The notes under the pieces: model-generated
Seen by the model: the letters and a program-made list of their open reading frames with translations, nothing else
Database searches by the model: none
What the model was told of the DNA's origin: nothing
Translations under genes and position numbers: made by a program
Assembly (NCBI RefSeq): GCF_040807025.1
Contig: NC_090951.1
Location: forward strand, 30,283,573-30,347,572
Origin: Struthio camelus
Lineage: Eukaryota; Chordata; Aves; Struthioniformes; Struthionidae
DNA length: 64,000 nucleotides
Direction of reading: 5' to 3'
Shown: positions 11,538-31,459 of the stretch, in pieces
Position numbering within the stretch: the first letter of the stretch is position 1
How the letters are laid out: the number at the start of each line of letters is the position of its first letter

Positions 11538-11727
11538 GGGGAGCCGGCCGGCCCGAGCCCGCAGCCCCCGCCGGCCCGGGGCAGGGCAGGGCAGGGCGCC
11601 GCGGCGGGCTCCCGCGGGCCCGGAACGCCGCGCCGGCAGCAGCGGGTTCCGGCGGGCCGCGGAGGCCGGCGCACGGCGAGGCGGCGGGGGGCCGCAGAGG
11701 CGGGTGCACGCCGGGCCGCGCCGCGCC

Positions 11728-14700
11728 ATGCGGCGGGCCGCGCTGGTGGGCTACAGCAGCAGCTCCGCCGAGGAGGAGGAGGAGGAAGGGGGGCGGCGGG
11801 GCGGCGCGGAGGAGCCCCCCCGGGCCAGGTGGGTGCGGGCCCGGGCCCGGGCCCGGCCCCCTCCTTGCCTAAATCCCTCATCCAAGCTTAGCTGGCCGTG
11901 CAAAGGGCGCGTTGACGACGCGTGCCGCAGCCCGCCCGCCTGAGCGCCGTGGGCAGCGTGGCCGGCAGCGGGTGCCCCGTGGGCCCGGCCCCGTCGGGGC
12001 TTGCAGCGCCTTGGGGCATCCTCGTGGGGGCGGCGGGGCCGAGGCCCCCGAGCTCGCCTGGCCTCGCCTGGCCTGGCCGCCGCCTCTGCAGGCACCTGCG
12101 GGACGCGTGCGGGCGAGGGGACGCAGGTCTCCAAGTCGCGCTTCGGGCGCGACGTTTGGCAAGGTGAGCCGGGCCGGCACAGAGGGGCATGGGTGAGAAA
12201 CGCTCACTTTTTTTCCTCCTTACACCGCCGTCACAGCAGCAGCCTGGCAGCTCCTCGCCTCCCTGTCCCGGACAGCGTACTGAACATGTTCAAAGAGCAG
12301 GAGGAGGAAGTTGTAGATGACAGCTCCAAGCACGGTGGCCGTGTGCGCAACTTCCCCCACGAGCGGGGCAATTGGGCAACATATGTCTACATACCGTGTA
12401 GGTAAATTCAGCTCTGCCCTTACCGTCTTCCCCACCAGGGACAAGAAGGGCTGGAGTAAGGGAAGGACTGGGACCTCCAGGGAGCAGAGCTGTCTACGCC
12501 AGTCAGTGGTGTTGGCTGGTCAGACGAGGCATGAAGGATTTTGCGGCTGCCCAGCTTAGGAGCTGTGGAGCAGGAAAGAGAGGATAGGGAGGGCTGTGAA
12601 AACCTACGTGTCATCAGTTAAACAAGTGTTGTGACCGTGCCGGTCTCTGCAAACGCTCTGCAAGCAGAGGCCTTGTAACGGGCAGGGATCGCTCTGTCCA
12701 GAGTGAGGTGCTATTTCTGGGCGCTGTCAGTAAATGCGTTTGCCTCTCGGACAAGTCTAGAAAGGCCTTTTCTTCTCCCTGAAGGCACACAAACTCTGTA
12801 GGGATTGCTCTTCCAGTGGCTCTTCCCAGGAGCAGGAGTGACTGCTGTGCTAGCAAGTCCGGTCATCTTTGAATCTAATGCCAAAGTCCGATGGAAGGGT
12901 GGGAGAAGAGCAGCTTGCTAGAAACCAAGGTTGGAACATGCACGTGTACATGCGTTTTTCCCTGGGCTCCTCCTGGTCTGTGGTCTGGTACAAACTGGTT
13001 ACTTCATTGGCCCCTTTCTGCAGTAGGGCAAGGCAGTTAGCATGCCATACTGGGAATCAGGGAGCAGGGGTATCGTTCCTGACTTGTGCCTCAGCTTTGA
13101 CATCTACATGTTGATATTATGGATAATACTGTTCCATGCTTCCTCAGGGAGATGTGAAGCTCTCTTAATACTTGATAAAGTTGAGATCTTGAAGCGTGTC
13201 TGGGAGCACAGAGGCCCCTGTCTCCCAGCCTCTCCCAGCCCAGGCTGCTTCTGCAGAGACAGTTACTGCTCCCTCCCCCATCTCTGAGATCTGTGGCAAA
13301 TGCTCTGGGGAGGGAACAGGCTCTGACTGTGCTGCTCTTCGCCCTGCAGATGAAGTCCAGGAGGACTTCCTGGAGTTGCTGGACCTCCTGGTTTCCCACG
13401 CTCGCACCTACACTTCATCGCTCACTGCTATGGAAGAGTTCCACATCAGCCTCTCGCAGAGCGTGGTGCTGCGCTATCACTGGATAAACCCTTTTGTCCA
13501 GTCCCTCAAGGAACGCCTGGCCTCCTTCGACAGGTAGGGACAGCAGAGCACTCCTGCACTTGCCTCTCTTGCCTCTTGCTCTGGGTCTATGTTTCCCCAG
13601 ACTCCAGAATCTACATCATCTCTGCAGAGGCTGGTGCTGCACCAATAAAGCCCTGGGAAGGTTTCTGTCTGCCTCAGGATCCAGCACCAGAGAAATCAGG
13701 CAGACAGGCTTTGTGCGCCAGCAGTGTTGCTGTGGCGTACAGGAACTCCAGTTTCAAGGACAAGGCCAGAGTTGTATCATCCTGTAAACCACGGATATTC
13801 ACTGCTGGTTTTGTTGCTTATGTTTGGCTTAGACACCCACTAAGGATCAACTCCTTTAGTGCTTCTGTTGCCATCCGGGCTTCGGAAGGCTGGAAACACA
13901 AGGAGTAATGGATTAATTCAAGCCCAGAGAGGATCCAGTTGCACCGATTCACTCTGACTGGAACAAGCGTTTGTCTTTGTCTTTCCACAGCCAGGCAGAA
14001 GTTTTTAACGGTCCCTGATGGGGACCTCTGTCCCCTCCCCATCTTCTCCTTTTTTCTTTTTTTCCTTTCCCTAGTTGAAATATCATCTTTCTTATTTCAG
14101 GTTCTTCTGTCTAGCTGATCAAGTGAAGGTTTATACCAACCAGAACAAAACCAGGTGAGTGAGTGGCAGGGCGGCCTGGGCTGCCTGGGAGGAAGTGTGG
14201 GGAAAGGTGTGGGTGGATGGAAAGTGCAATGCTGCCTGTCCCACACAGCCCCGGGGAACAGGGGGAGCCATGTGAGAGGGCAGGTGAACGATCGCCTCAT
14301 CTGACCACCTCATTGACAGAGGTTTCATATCTTTCTCCAGTCGTTTTCAGGAGTGGCCCAGGATGCACAGATTTTTAGCTTCAGCACTGTTTTTCAGTAC
14401 TGACAGCCTGTAAAGTGTTTATCGAATTATCTCTGCCAGCTAGTACCTCTCTGCGGTGACTGAACCTCAGGCTGCAGAATCTCAGTCTCTTTGAGAGAGG
14501 AGATCTGTTCCCAACATGACCTGAGGCAGACCTTTCTGCTTGGGTTAGATTAATGCTCTGGTTTCACATCAGCTAAAGCTGGCAGCGCTGCCAAAGGAGG
14601 CAGCCCCGTTCACCACCGTCTCTGATCTGGTTTGTTCTGTGGTTTCACGAACGCTTGTGCTAGCTAAGGGAGTGGGTGGTGGGAACGCGCAGCCTGGGGC

Positions 14701-17147
14701 AAGCAGAGTAGGGGCCACCTCTTTTGGCAGCAGTGCCAGCTTATGCTGCGTGTGAAATTGCAGCACAGGTCTTCAAAGAGCTTGAGACAAACAGCTTAGA
14801 CAGTGCTAATCCTCTCGGGTGTCAGCTCGGAAGCCTGATGGTGCTGATTCCAATTTAACGCAATTAAGTATTTTAAATGTCAAAGCACATTAAAAAGAAA
14901 GGTGATTAAAATTATGAAAAGTTGCTGAATCTAAGGGGAACGGCAGCCCGCAAAAGTATACATTCTGGGTAGGACTTAGGTTTTCCCTCCCCTCTTGCAG
15001 TTGGATACATGAGTGGGGGAAGCGTCACAGAAACAATCCTTGAGGAGCCTCTTGGTCACTTCTCTACAGCTTGGTACTTCCCCATTCAGGCTGTTCGTAG
15101 GCAGCGCCTTTCTGGCCACTTCCCGTCCCATTGTACAATTCTTATAGTAACTTCTGTCTTTTCAAACATAACTACTACTCTTGCTCTCCTGTACTACCCA
15201 TATCAACTGCATTTTGTTTGCCTAGAAAATGAGTTTTCATGTCGCAGAAGGGCACTGAGTTAGTCTGGTAAATCTACGCAGTACATCATCCAGTCCTGCT
15301 TCTTGTATTCCCTCTTTTCCCCTACTTTCCTCCCATGGTGTTATTTATTCTTTTCTTCAGAATACAGTCAGTATCTTTGAATGTTCTGGGACTCGAATGG
15401 CTTAGGCCTGCAGTTCCCCAGATGAGCTTTTTTTCTCCTTAGATAAGGGCTAGGGAATTTATCTGGTAGGAATGCAGGGTTAAGTATGCTTATGGCTGTG
15501 CTTCCTGCAGTATGAAAGGATGTGCACTGTCTCTTGTCTTTTTGTAGGACCTTTATTGGCTTGGAGGTCTCTGCTGGGCATTTCCAGTTGCTGGAACTGG
15601 TCTCAGAGGTGGACAAAGTTATGGAGGAATTTAATCTGCCGACGTTCTACAAGGCGAGGCATCACGCTTCCCTACTTGTCCAACGATGTTGGCTGGTTCT
15701 TTACAAAGTGGTGGGGAGGCTGCAAGTTCATGAAATGTCCAACCCCAGATACAAGGGAGCAAAGAGGTTAGACTCTATTGAAATAGTCTCCCGCAGGCCA
15801 GTCATAACTGCCTGGGTTCTGGATGCCTGTTCATAGTAACCCCCTGCACAGAACCTTGCTGGGAATGGGACTAGCACAAGCCTACCACTTCTGTACTGTA
15901 TCCTGTCCAGGAGAGCAACAATGTTAACCGCTGTCTGGTGGCCTGTGAGAACTGGGTTTCCTGGGGCTGAGTCAGGTGCCCGAGGGCAAGAGAGTATATC
16001 ACAGACACTCCCCTGCGCTAGGTGGAAGCACAGTGATGTGCCGGGATTGAATGGGCTTGGGGCAAGCATTGTGGGACAAGAAGGTATTGTTGATGCCTCT
16101 TCCTCAGCGAGTTTCCTGGGGCAGCAGTCCAGCCTCTTTGCTTGGTACTGACTTCTGGAACAGGTTTGGATTTTGAAGAAGCGAACCTTGATTTCTCTGT
16201 CTCCAGAGTAAAGCAGGGAGCTCTGAAGCATTACTCAGAGGTGACCCACCTACCCACTCCGGTGCTTTCTGTGAGGGGTTCTCTCGGTGCATTTGGAAGA
16301 GCTTCTGCAGAGCTGACAGGAGAGAGGCTGGGAACCAGGCAGCCTTGCCAACCGATGTCATAGGAGGCTGGGAGAGGGAGCACAGACCTCATCTCATTTC
16401 CATCTCTGCCTCGTATCGGCTCTGCATCCATTGAGCTGGCTGCTGGGACTCCCTGCTTCAGGATCCTCCTGCCTGTGTATTTGGGGTGCTCTGAAATTCT
16501 GGGCAGGGCAGCATTGCTGCGCCGTGCCTCCCACTGCAACTTCTTGCGCTGAGCAGAGGTTCCTCTAGTCCCTGAGATCTGATCCTTGTTTTTTGTCTTC
16601 AGGATCCGTCATTCCATATCAGCTTGGCCTGGTGTGTTGGGGACCTGACTGGCAGGCTGGAAGGGCAGTGTCTGCGGGAGCTCCAGGTACGTCCTCGTGC
16701 AGCATGGAGGGGAACGAAAAAGTAGAGCTGGTGTCCAGCCACGTCTTCCTTCCTAGGGCTAGGGAGATGCAAAGAATTTTCTCCAGCGAGTGAAACAAAA
16801 ACTTCACCGGATTCAAAGAAGAGAAGCTTTTGCGGGGAGGGGGTCGATGAGTTAAATCACCCTCATGAGCCTTAGGGAAAGTCAGCAGCAGCTTTCCAGC
16901 CACAAACCACTTTGTCTCTGACATGGTTCAGAGAGGGAGCTGCAAGCTTGTATGCTGTGAGCTGCCAACTCCGTCCTCTGGCAGCCGGCAGATCCACCTT
17001 CCTTATACAGATCCTGCTCCTGCTCCTGCTTGTATTTTCCAGGACATTGTGGACAGGTTTGAGGACTCGGCGCACCTGCTGCGTATTCAATGGGAGCAAA
17101 TCCGTTGCAAGTCAGGAAACAAGTACTTCTCTTTCCCCTTGAGGTAG
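11728..17147 (+). CDS. USB1: USB1, U6 snRNA 3'-end phosphodiesterase, seven coding exons
   Basis: Coding exons: 11728-11828, 12237-12397, 13350-13533, 14101-14154, 15548-15653, 16603-16686 and 17043-17147, together 795 bases for 264 residues (human 265). Junction phases agree throughout. This is a 2H-family phosphodiesterase, a 3'-5' exonuclease that trims the oligo(U) tail of U6 snRNA and leaves a protected end. The two catalytic HxS motifs are H119-I-S in exon 3 (FHISLSQS) and H207-I-S in exon 6 (FHISLAW). Other landmarks are [49 protein letters not shown] and the C-terminal [10 protein letters not shown] chose the start at 11728 because [12 protein letters not shown] matches human MSAAPLVGYSSS residue for residue in spacing. 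Exon 2 must use the donor at 12398 (GTAGGT) to keep frame, giving IPY-E. Intron 5 appears to begin with GC. Shares its promoter with ZNF319. Confidence 0.95.
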
Positions 17148-20100
17148 GGCCCAGCAGGCTGTGTGTTTCAGAGCCCTGAAGACCCTGCTCTTCAACACAG
17201 AACTGTTCTCTACTGCAGCTCTGAGCAGCATGGGCTGTCACACGCATCCCACACTCTTGTCTGCTCAGCAGCTCCGGGGAGCTTGTGGCCTCGAGCCGGG
17301 CTACTTCCAAGTTTAAGCTGCTGGCTGAAGAAATGTGTGTTTGTAGCAGATTTCTTCCTAGCTGCTGACGGCACCCTGCTGTATGTGCTGTAGTCAGCAC
17401 AGGAGGTTCCAGCCATCCCACAGTTGCTAATTTTGCTGGTTTTTTTTTTCTTCTTTTTAAATCTCTGTGGAAGCCATAGATGCCTTATGGTGAGGAGAAG
17501 GTAGTGTGGGAAGCTGTTGCTAAAGGAAGAGTGTCTCGCACAGTCGGAGATAGCACTACCTTGTCAGCAGGCTCAGAGCATGCTGACTCTACTGAGCTCA
17601 GAGTCGTTAGCTTTGATTTGTAAATGCGAGGACACAGAGAGCTAGATGCTTTCACCAGCACATCTCCCACCTTAAGCCAGTTCAAACCAGTTCCTGTGTC
17701 ACATTCTGTCTCCCTCTTGCACTGTTGCTGCCTCCCCAGAGGAATTTCAGTGAGCTCCTCCTGCCAAACAGAGAAAGATTAAATCTTGACCGAGAGATAC
17801 CCCTTGCGTTCCAGTGCTAACTAGTCTGGCTCCAGGCTGGATTTAAAAAAATGACTTAGGTTTAAGATCAGGTGCTTGTCAAAAGCACCAGACTTTTCTT
17901 GAAGGGGGGAGGGCATTTCTCATCAGAAGTTTGCCGTTGTGTCACGGCAAGCCCAAGAGAGGGCGGTGTTGGCTTTTGCATCTTGACGAGCTGGAAAGGC
18001 AGCGCCTGCTGATAAGCTTCGATTGGGTAAGTGAAGGGGTGGCAGCCTTAACCCGTGCTACACGCACTTTCCTATTTAAACTGTAATGACCCTGCTGATT
18101 GTGGGCTGAACTTTTCCTGTTGGGAGAAGGTCTTTTTTAGCTGTTGTACCTGCCAGGAGGTCTGCTGCAGCCTCTCTGGCATTCCGAGCAGGATGCTGAT
18201 GTGCTGCCCTGAATCTTTCATTCGACGTTTGTCTGATGAGAAACTGTGAGACTTTTTCTGAGTATTAAAATCTGTCTCCTCATGTCATAAAATTGTTTCC
18301 GTGGTATACTTCAGCCATTCAATTCCAGACGTGCTGGCTTCGGCAGTTCCAGTAGATTTCAAATGAGATGATGTCTGCAAGCGCTTCAGGGGCTGGGCAC
18401 GGCCCTGCCCTTTCTCTCCTGGGCAAGAGAGAGGCCAGGGGGCCTCGGGACCATTAAAACATCTGCCTCAACACGGGTCTTTTATGCGAGAAAACTCCCT
18501 TGCGATAGCTGGTTTTCAAAATCTTTAATACAGTTCCTGGGGGGGCTTGTAGTGGAGAGCAGCAAATGCAATGCCTTGTTCACTTAAAATGAAAAAAAGC
18601 CTCCCCTTTTCTTTCTTCTCCTTCCTCCGTTGTAGTGGGTTGGGAGGGGTGCTGACACCTGATGGTCTTAGCACTCATTCACTGGTTTGCTTCTGAGTCA
18701 TTAAGCACATCGGTGCTGGCAGAGATCCCTTCTGCTTGTGCAGCTTCACATGCAGATGCCAGGTCCATATGACCTATGAAGATCCACATGAGAGCCTTGA
18801 TTTCAGGGAGTCAGGATTTCATCCCAGGAGGGCATGCTATACCAGTGGTCTCCTCAGGAGACACTTGGTCTCTTCCCACTCTGGAACTCAGGCACCTGGC
18901 AGAGCACTGTCCTGCTCGCTGCCAATTTGAGCATTCCCTTTCTCCCTTTTTATGCAGGCCCTGTTTGTAACCAGTTAGTTTCTGGGATGGGGATCTGCAC
19001 AGACCTTAAATGATTACAGTCTGAGTTTTCTTTCCTTTTTTTTTTTTTTTTTTTTTTGTTAAAGACTCATTGACATTTAAGACATTTAGCCCCTGCAGAC
19101 TTTCAGTGAAACGTGGTTCCTGCAAGATGGAGCCCAGACGCATTTCCTCAGGGTTTGAGTCCATCAGCAAAAGGTTAATGCTCAATGAGTAACCATGGCA
19201 GCTGTCTGCTCTCTCCCCAACAGAGGCCAAGGTTGGCACATCCCAGAGTTTTGCAGCTCCACTAGGCCTCCCTCAAACGGCTGGTGTCATTGGTTAGGCC
19301 AGTCCTCAACCCTCCCAGCTCAGCAGGGTGTGGGGACACCCCGGCACATTGTACATGCTCCTGGGGTCAGTCCGCCTGCTTGTCTTTGGGAACTCTCCCC
19401 TCTGCAAATGCTGTGTGATACTTGCCTGGATTCCTCAGAATGCCTTGATACAAAAGCGTCTCTGTTATGGGAGGTGGGAAGCATAGGCTCAGTGGGCAGT
19501 ATAATTATCGCACAAAGAAAAGCGTTGGCTAAACTCAGCTCCTCTCTGTTCACCGAAACCCAGCCAGACAAGAGCTGCAAAGACACTGTTGCGCTTGCAA
19601 GAAAGACAGAGCCTGGGGCGTGCAGCCTTGGAGCCGTACCGTGTGCCGAGGCAGGCCGAACAACCGGGCCTGCCTAGGGTGGAGAAGTGCTTGGCGCGTT
19701 CTCAGAAAGCACCCTGGTCCCTGGAACAGGCCTCTGCTCTGTGTGCACTTAGCAGTCCCCTGCCTTCAGCGCAGGGGAGGCACTGCGTGTTGGCAGAGCT
19801 TTTCTGAGCTTCCTGGCAGCTCAAGGGAAATCGTCATCTCCCCTCCAAACCCAACTCTGTCCCCTTCCATTCAGCAAACAATCGCTTCCTTTCCTGTGGC
19901 CACGCCTGAGGGGAATAGAGGAAGGAGCCTGACCTGCTTCCTTATCTGGTGGATGGGTTCCTGCTCACCGGCGCTGGCAGCGCAGGGCTGTTTGCGTGGA
20001 GGAAAAGGCGCTGGGGGACTGGTGGGGGGGAAGACGCTCCCTGCCACTCCCTGGCTGTTTGCTTTTCTCCTCCCAGGCGTGGGTGAGATTTGCAGGGCTC

Positions 20101-20680
20101 AGCTGCCTTCCAGCCAAAGGATCCTGCAGGTGAAATGGCGACGCATTGCCTCTGGGTTTCCTTCCAGCTCTCTGTCATGGCAGGGTACAGAGCGGGAGCC
20201 CTCGAGATGCTCTGGATCCGCACCAGTGGTGACTAAGCAGAGTCCAGCCCTGGCTCCGTGATGTGCAGGCGACAGCGCTGGCTGAAGGAGGCTCTTGTGT
20301 TTCTCAGACTGTCGTGCCGGAGGGGACAGCTTGCTGGCTGGGTCAGCGCCCGGTGACGGACCTCGGGCTCTAGCATGTGGGAGGCTGTGTCCTCCTCTGC
20401 CCAGGTCCCACCAACGCTGCGGGCTCTCGAGCTGCACTCTTCCCCCCCTCCCCGGACACACAGCAGCGTGACAGCCTCTGTGTTAAGCAGGTGGCAAGTC
20501 CACCAACCCCCAAAACTGGCTTGCTCAGGCCCTTAGCAGTGGGTCCTCCCCGCGTGGCTGGTTTCTCTCTGAGCGCATTTGTGGCAGCACTTGCGCCATC
20601 CCAAGACCCCTGGCCTCCAGGGAGGATGAAGGGAAGCGGAGGGTCGGTGGCTGAAGGATGTGTTTAGCACAACGGGCATT
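17148..20680. other. USB1 3' UTR and spacer before the MMP15 promoter
   Basis: About 3.5 kb with no recognisable coding exon. The first 1.1 kb is probably USB1 3' UTR. A T22 run lies at 19036-19057. The ORFs here (for example a 213-codon one at 19620) have no familiar domain and no conserved neighbours. GC content rises toward 20.6 kb, where the next CpG island starts. Confidence 0.6.
18264..18269 (+). terminator. USB1: Possible USB1 poly(A) signal (ATTAAA)
   Basis: An ATTAAA hexamer about 1.1 kb past the USB1 stop is followed by T/GT-rich sequence (TGTCTCCTCATGTC, then TTGTTTCCGTGG). I found no plain AATAAA nearby. Another ATTAAA near 17778 is an alternative, so the end is uncertain. Confidence 0.35.
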
Positions 20681-21727
20681 TACGGAAAGCAAATCCCGCC
20701 GTGCCTCCACGGACGGAGTAAACGCACGGGGACGCGGCCCAGCTGGTCTGCTGGGGTACACACGACGTGGTGGGAGGTTTGTCAGCGAAGTCTGGCCCAC
20801 GGTGCTGCCAGCTCTGCCCCCATCCCCTGCTCCAGGAAGGGGGCCGGCCGCGAGCGCGGCCCTGCGAGACCCAAACAGGGCAAAAAGCCGGACGGCGCCG
20901 AAAGTCCGGCAGGGCCTTCGCTGTCGCCAACCTTTGCCGTGAGCCAGGTGTCCTGAAACCAACCCCTGTGCAGCAGGGTGAAATCCCGCAGGTAAAGAGC
21001 CAGTTGCAAGCAGAGCTCGCAGCCGGCCGCCAGGGCTGCCCGGCGCCTGTGCCCAGGGCCCGCAGGTTGCTCGGGAGCTTTCAGACACACCTTTGAGCCT
21101 CCTGGATGTGAGTCAACCCTCAGAGGCTCCCCCGCAGCAGGGACAAAGTCCAGAAGTTGAATGTTTATAGAACAGAGCAGGGGTTACACAAACGTAAAAA
21201 TAGCAGCTGAGAGAGTTGGAAGCCAGGAAGGCCCCGCGGAGTTTGCAGCTCGCTCTGCCCCGGGCTGAGCTCCGTCTTGCCGGACAGCGCGGCATGGCGG
21301 CGCTTGCGGGACAAAGTGGGGGGAATCCACGCGCACCTGCCCCGAGGGCCGGCGTGCGCGTGCGTGTGCGTACGCACGCGTGTGCACCTGGGGCTGCGTG
21401 AGCCCGCAGGGTTGTGCGTGTCCTCCGTGCGTGGGAGCGACTGTGGGGGGGCTGCAGGCTGTGCGTGAGGCTGGGGCTGTGCACGCGCGGGTCCCCCCGG
21501 CTGCGGGGGCGCGGGCGCGCGGCTCTGCCGTGGCGGGGGGGGGGGGCGCGCAGCGGCGGAGGGCGGCGCGCTCCCGCCCCTCCCCCGCTCGCGGCTGCCC
21601 CGGCGCCGCCGCCCCGCCCGGCCCCGCCCCGCCCCGTGCCCAGCCGCCGCCGCCGCCGCGCTCCGCTCCGCTCCGCTCCGCACGGCCCGCGGGGCAGCCG
21701 CGCCGCGCCGCGCCCACCGCGGGCCAC

Positions 21728-21865
21728 ATGGGCTGGGCTGCGCCAGCCTGAGCCCAGCGCACAAAGGCGGGCCGGGAGGCGACGGGCCGCGCCGGCAGCG
21801 CCGCCCATGCACCTTCGCCGCAGCCCGCCGCGGCGGCCCGTCCCCGGGCCATGAGGGCGGCGTAG
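21728..21865 (+). promoter_or_regulatory. Three short upstream ORFs before MMP15
   Basis: Three plus-strand ATGs lie in the likely 5' leader. One at 21728 opens a 7-codon ORF ending in TGA at 21751. One at 21807 opens a 15-codon ORF whose TGA (21852-21854) overlaps the ATG of the third (21851), a 4-codon ORF ending in TAG at 21865. The last stop is 100 bases before the MMP15 ATG. They matter only if transcription starts upstream of them. Confidence 0.4.
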
Positions 21866-21965
21866 CTCGGCCAGCGCCGCGCTCGGCTCGCCGCGCCGCC
21901 CTGCCGGAGGGCAGCCGCGAACCGGCGGAGCCGCAGCCGCTGCGGCGCGGGGCCCGGGGCCCGGC

Positions 21966-30313
<8,348 letters not shown>

Positions 30314-31455
30314 CCCCGGCCCCTTCCCCAACTCCCTCCCACCACCATGGTGCTAACGACGAATCTGACCTCCCCCCTCGCCCCAACAGCCTATTTATAC
30401 CGAGCGGTTCCTCCCACGACTGGCTCAGCCCCCTCCACCCCACCCTTGCTTGACGTCTCTCAGGCTTCGGAAAGCGGAGGGGACACCTGTGTGCCCCGAG
30501 CCAGGGTGAGGGGCTCCCCGACCCTCCCCCCAGCATTTGTGTAGCCGGGCTCCGGACCGACCACATTGTGACTATGGGACGTTTGCCACCTTCAGAAAGC
30601 GCAAGGAGCTGGGGGAAACCGGGCTGGAGGGAGTCTTAGCCCCACAGGTTCACGAGGGTCCTCCTTGCTGCTCCTCGGCATCTGCCTTGTCGCAGCACGC
30701 CCTGCTCTGCGCCTCTCGCAGTGTCCCCCTGTGCCGGCGTGCCCCGTGGCAGCTCTGAGGGCCAGCACTGGGGGCCCTGCACCGTGCCTGCGACCCCAAC
30801 AGAGGCGGTGAGCCGGGGCACGTTCACCTGCTGGACTGTGGACTCTTGTTTCCGTGCCAAGTGAGGGTGAAGAGGCTGGGATTGGGTCCAGCTCCCTGCC
30901 CGAGCCTGGGGACTGCTCCTGGCACTGCTCATCTCTGCCATGAGCTGGCAGGTCTCAGCAGCAGGCACCCCTTGAGCTGCCTGCGCCTGTAGCCAGGTTG
31001 GGCCGCATGTCCGGCAGAGAAGCGCCGAGGGAAAGGGAGGGCTGAGCTCGCTGTGATTTATTTCCTGTTTAACTGTTTGTAGCTGGGAGACGGGGTGCGG
31101 GCGGGGGGGCCGTGGTCCGGGATGCAGTGCCTAAAGATAGCACGCGGCTTGGAAACCTGACCTGGGAAAGCATGCGAGGGGCTGGCGCCCTCTCCCCGCA
31201 CGCTCCCCCCGGGGCTCACAGCCAGCAGGAGCCGGGGGGACGCAGCCGTTGCAAACCGCCCGCTGGCTCCGGTTCAGCTCCTTCCTCCTCCTGCTTCCGA
31301 AACAAACCCAAACCTCCAGCCGCTGTGGGAAAGCGGCCCTTGGCTGTCACCCGTGCCGGGGCGCTCAGCCTTGCGCGAGGGACCTGCTCCTTCGTCGCGG
31401 CAGTGCGGGCCTGGGCGCCTCGCCTTGTACTTGCATTAAAGAGGTCGGGTGCGTG
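30314..31455 (+). other. MMP15: MMP15 3' UTR
   Basis: Follows the TGA at 30311-30313 and runs to an ATTAAA signal at 31435-31440, which is followed by GT-rich sequence (GGGTGCGTGGAG). The result, about 1.1 kb, is a reasonable length. The TGTGATTTATTTCC stretch near 31050 is AU-rich, unlike its surroundings. A 320-codon ORF starting at 31112 overlaps the end but looks spurious. Confidence 0.55.
31435..31440 (+). terminator. MMP15: Probable MMP15 poly(A) signal (ATTAAA)
   Basis: ATTAAA in TTGCATTAAAGAGG, with a GU-rich stretch within 20 bases downstream. It is the first recognisable plus-strand signal after the stop codon. Confidence 0.5.
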
Positions 31456-31459
31456 GAGA

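Larger units (their letters stand above)
10560..12130. promoter_or_regulatory. CpG island, bidirectional ZNF319/USB1 promoter
   Basis: About 1.5 kb of very GC-rich, CpG-dense sequence separates two head-to-head genes: the ZNF319 5' exon donor at 11105 (minus) and the USB1 start codon at 11728 (plus). Runs of GGGGCGGGGC at about 11253-11275 are Sp1-type GC boxes, and I see no TATA box between them. The start sites must lie within about 600 bp of each other, hence a shared promoter. The long ORFs crossing the island on both strands come from GC richness, which removes stop codons. Confidence 0.8.

Noticed and set aside
10577-11943. Long ORFs (up to 434 codons) on both strands in the ZNF319/USB1 CpG island
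   Set aside because: Arg/Gly/Pro/Ala-only composition, several overlapping frames open at once, and no familiar domain; GC richness removes stop codons. Only the last part from 11728 to 11828 is a real exon (USB1 exon 1).
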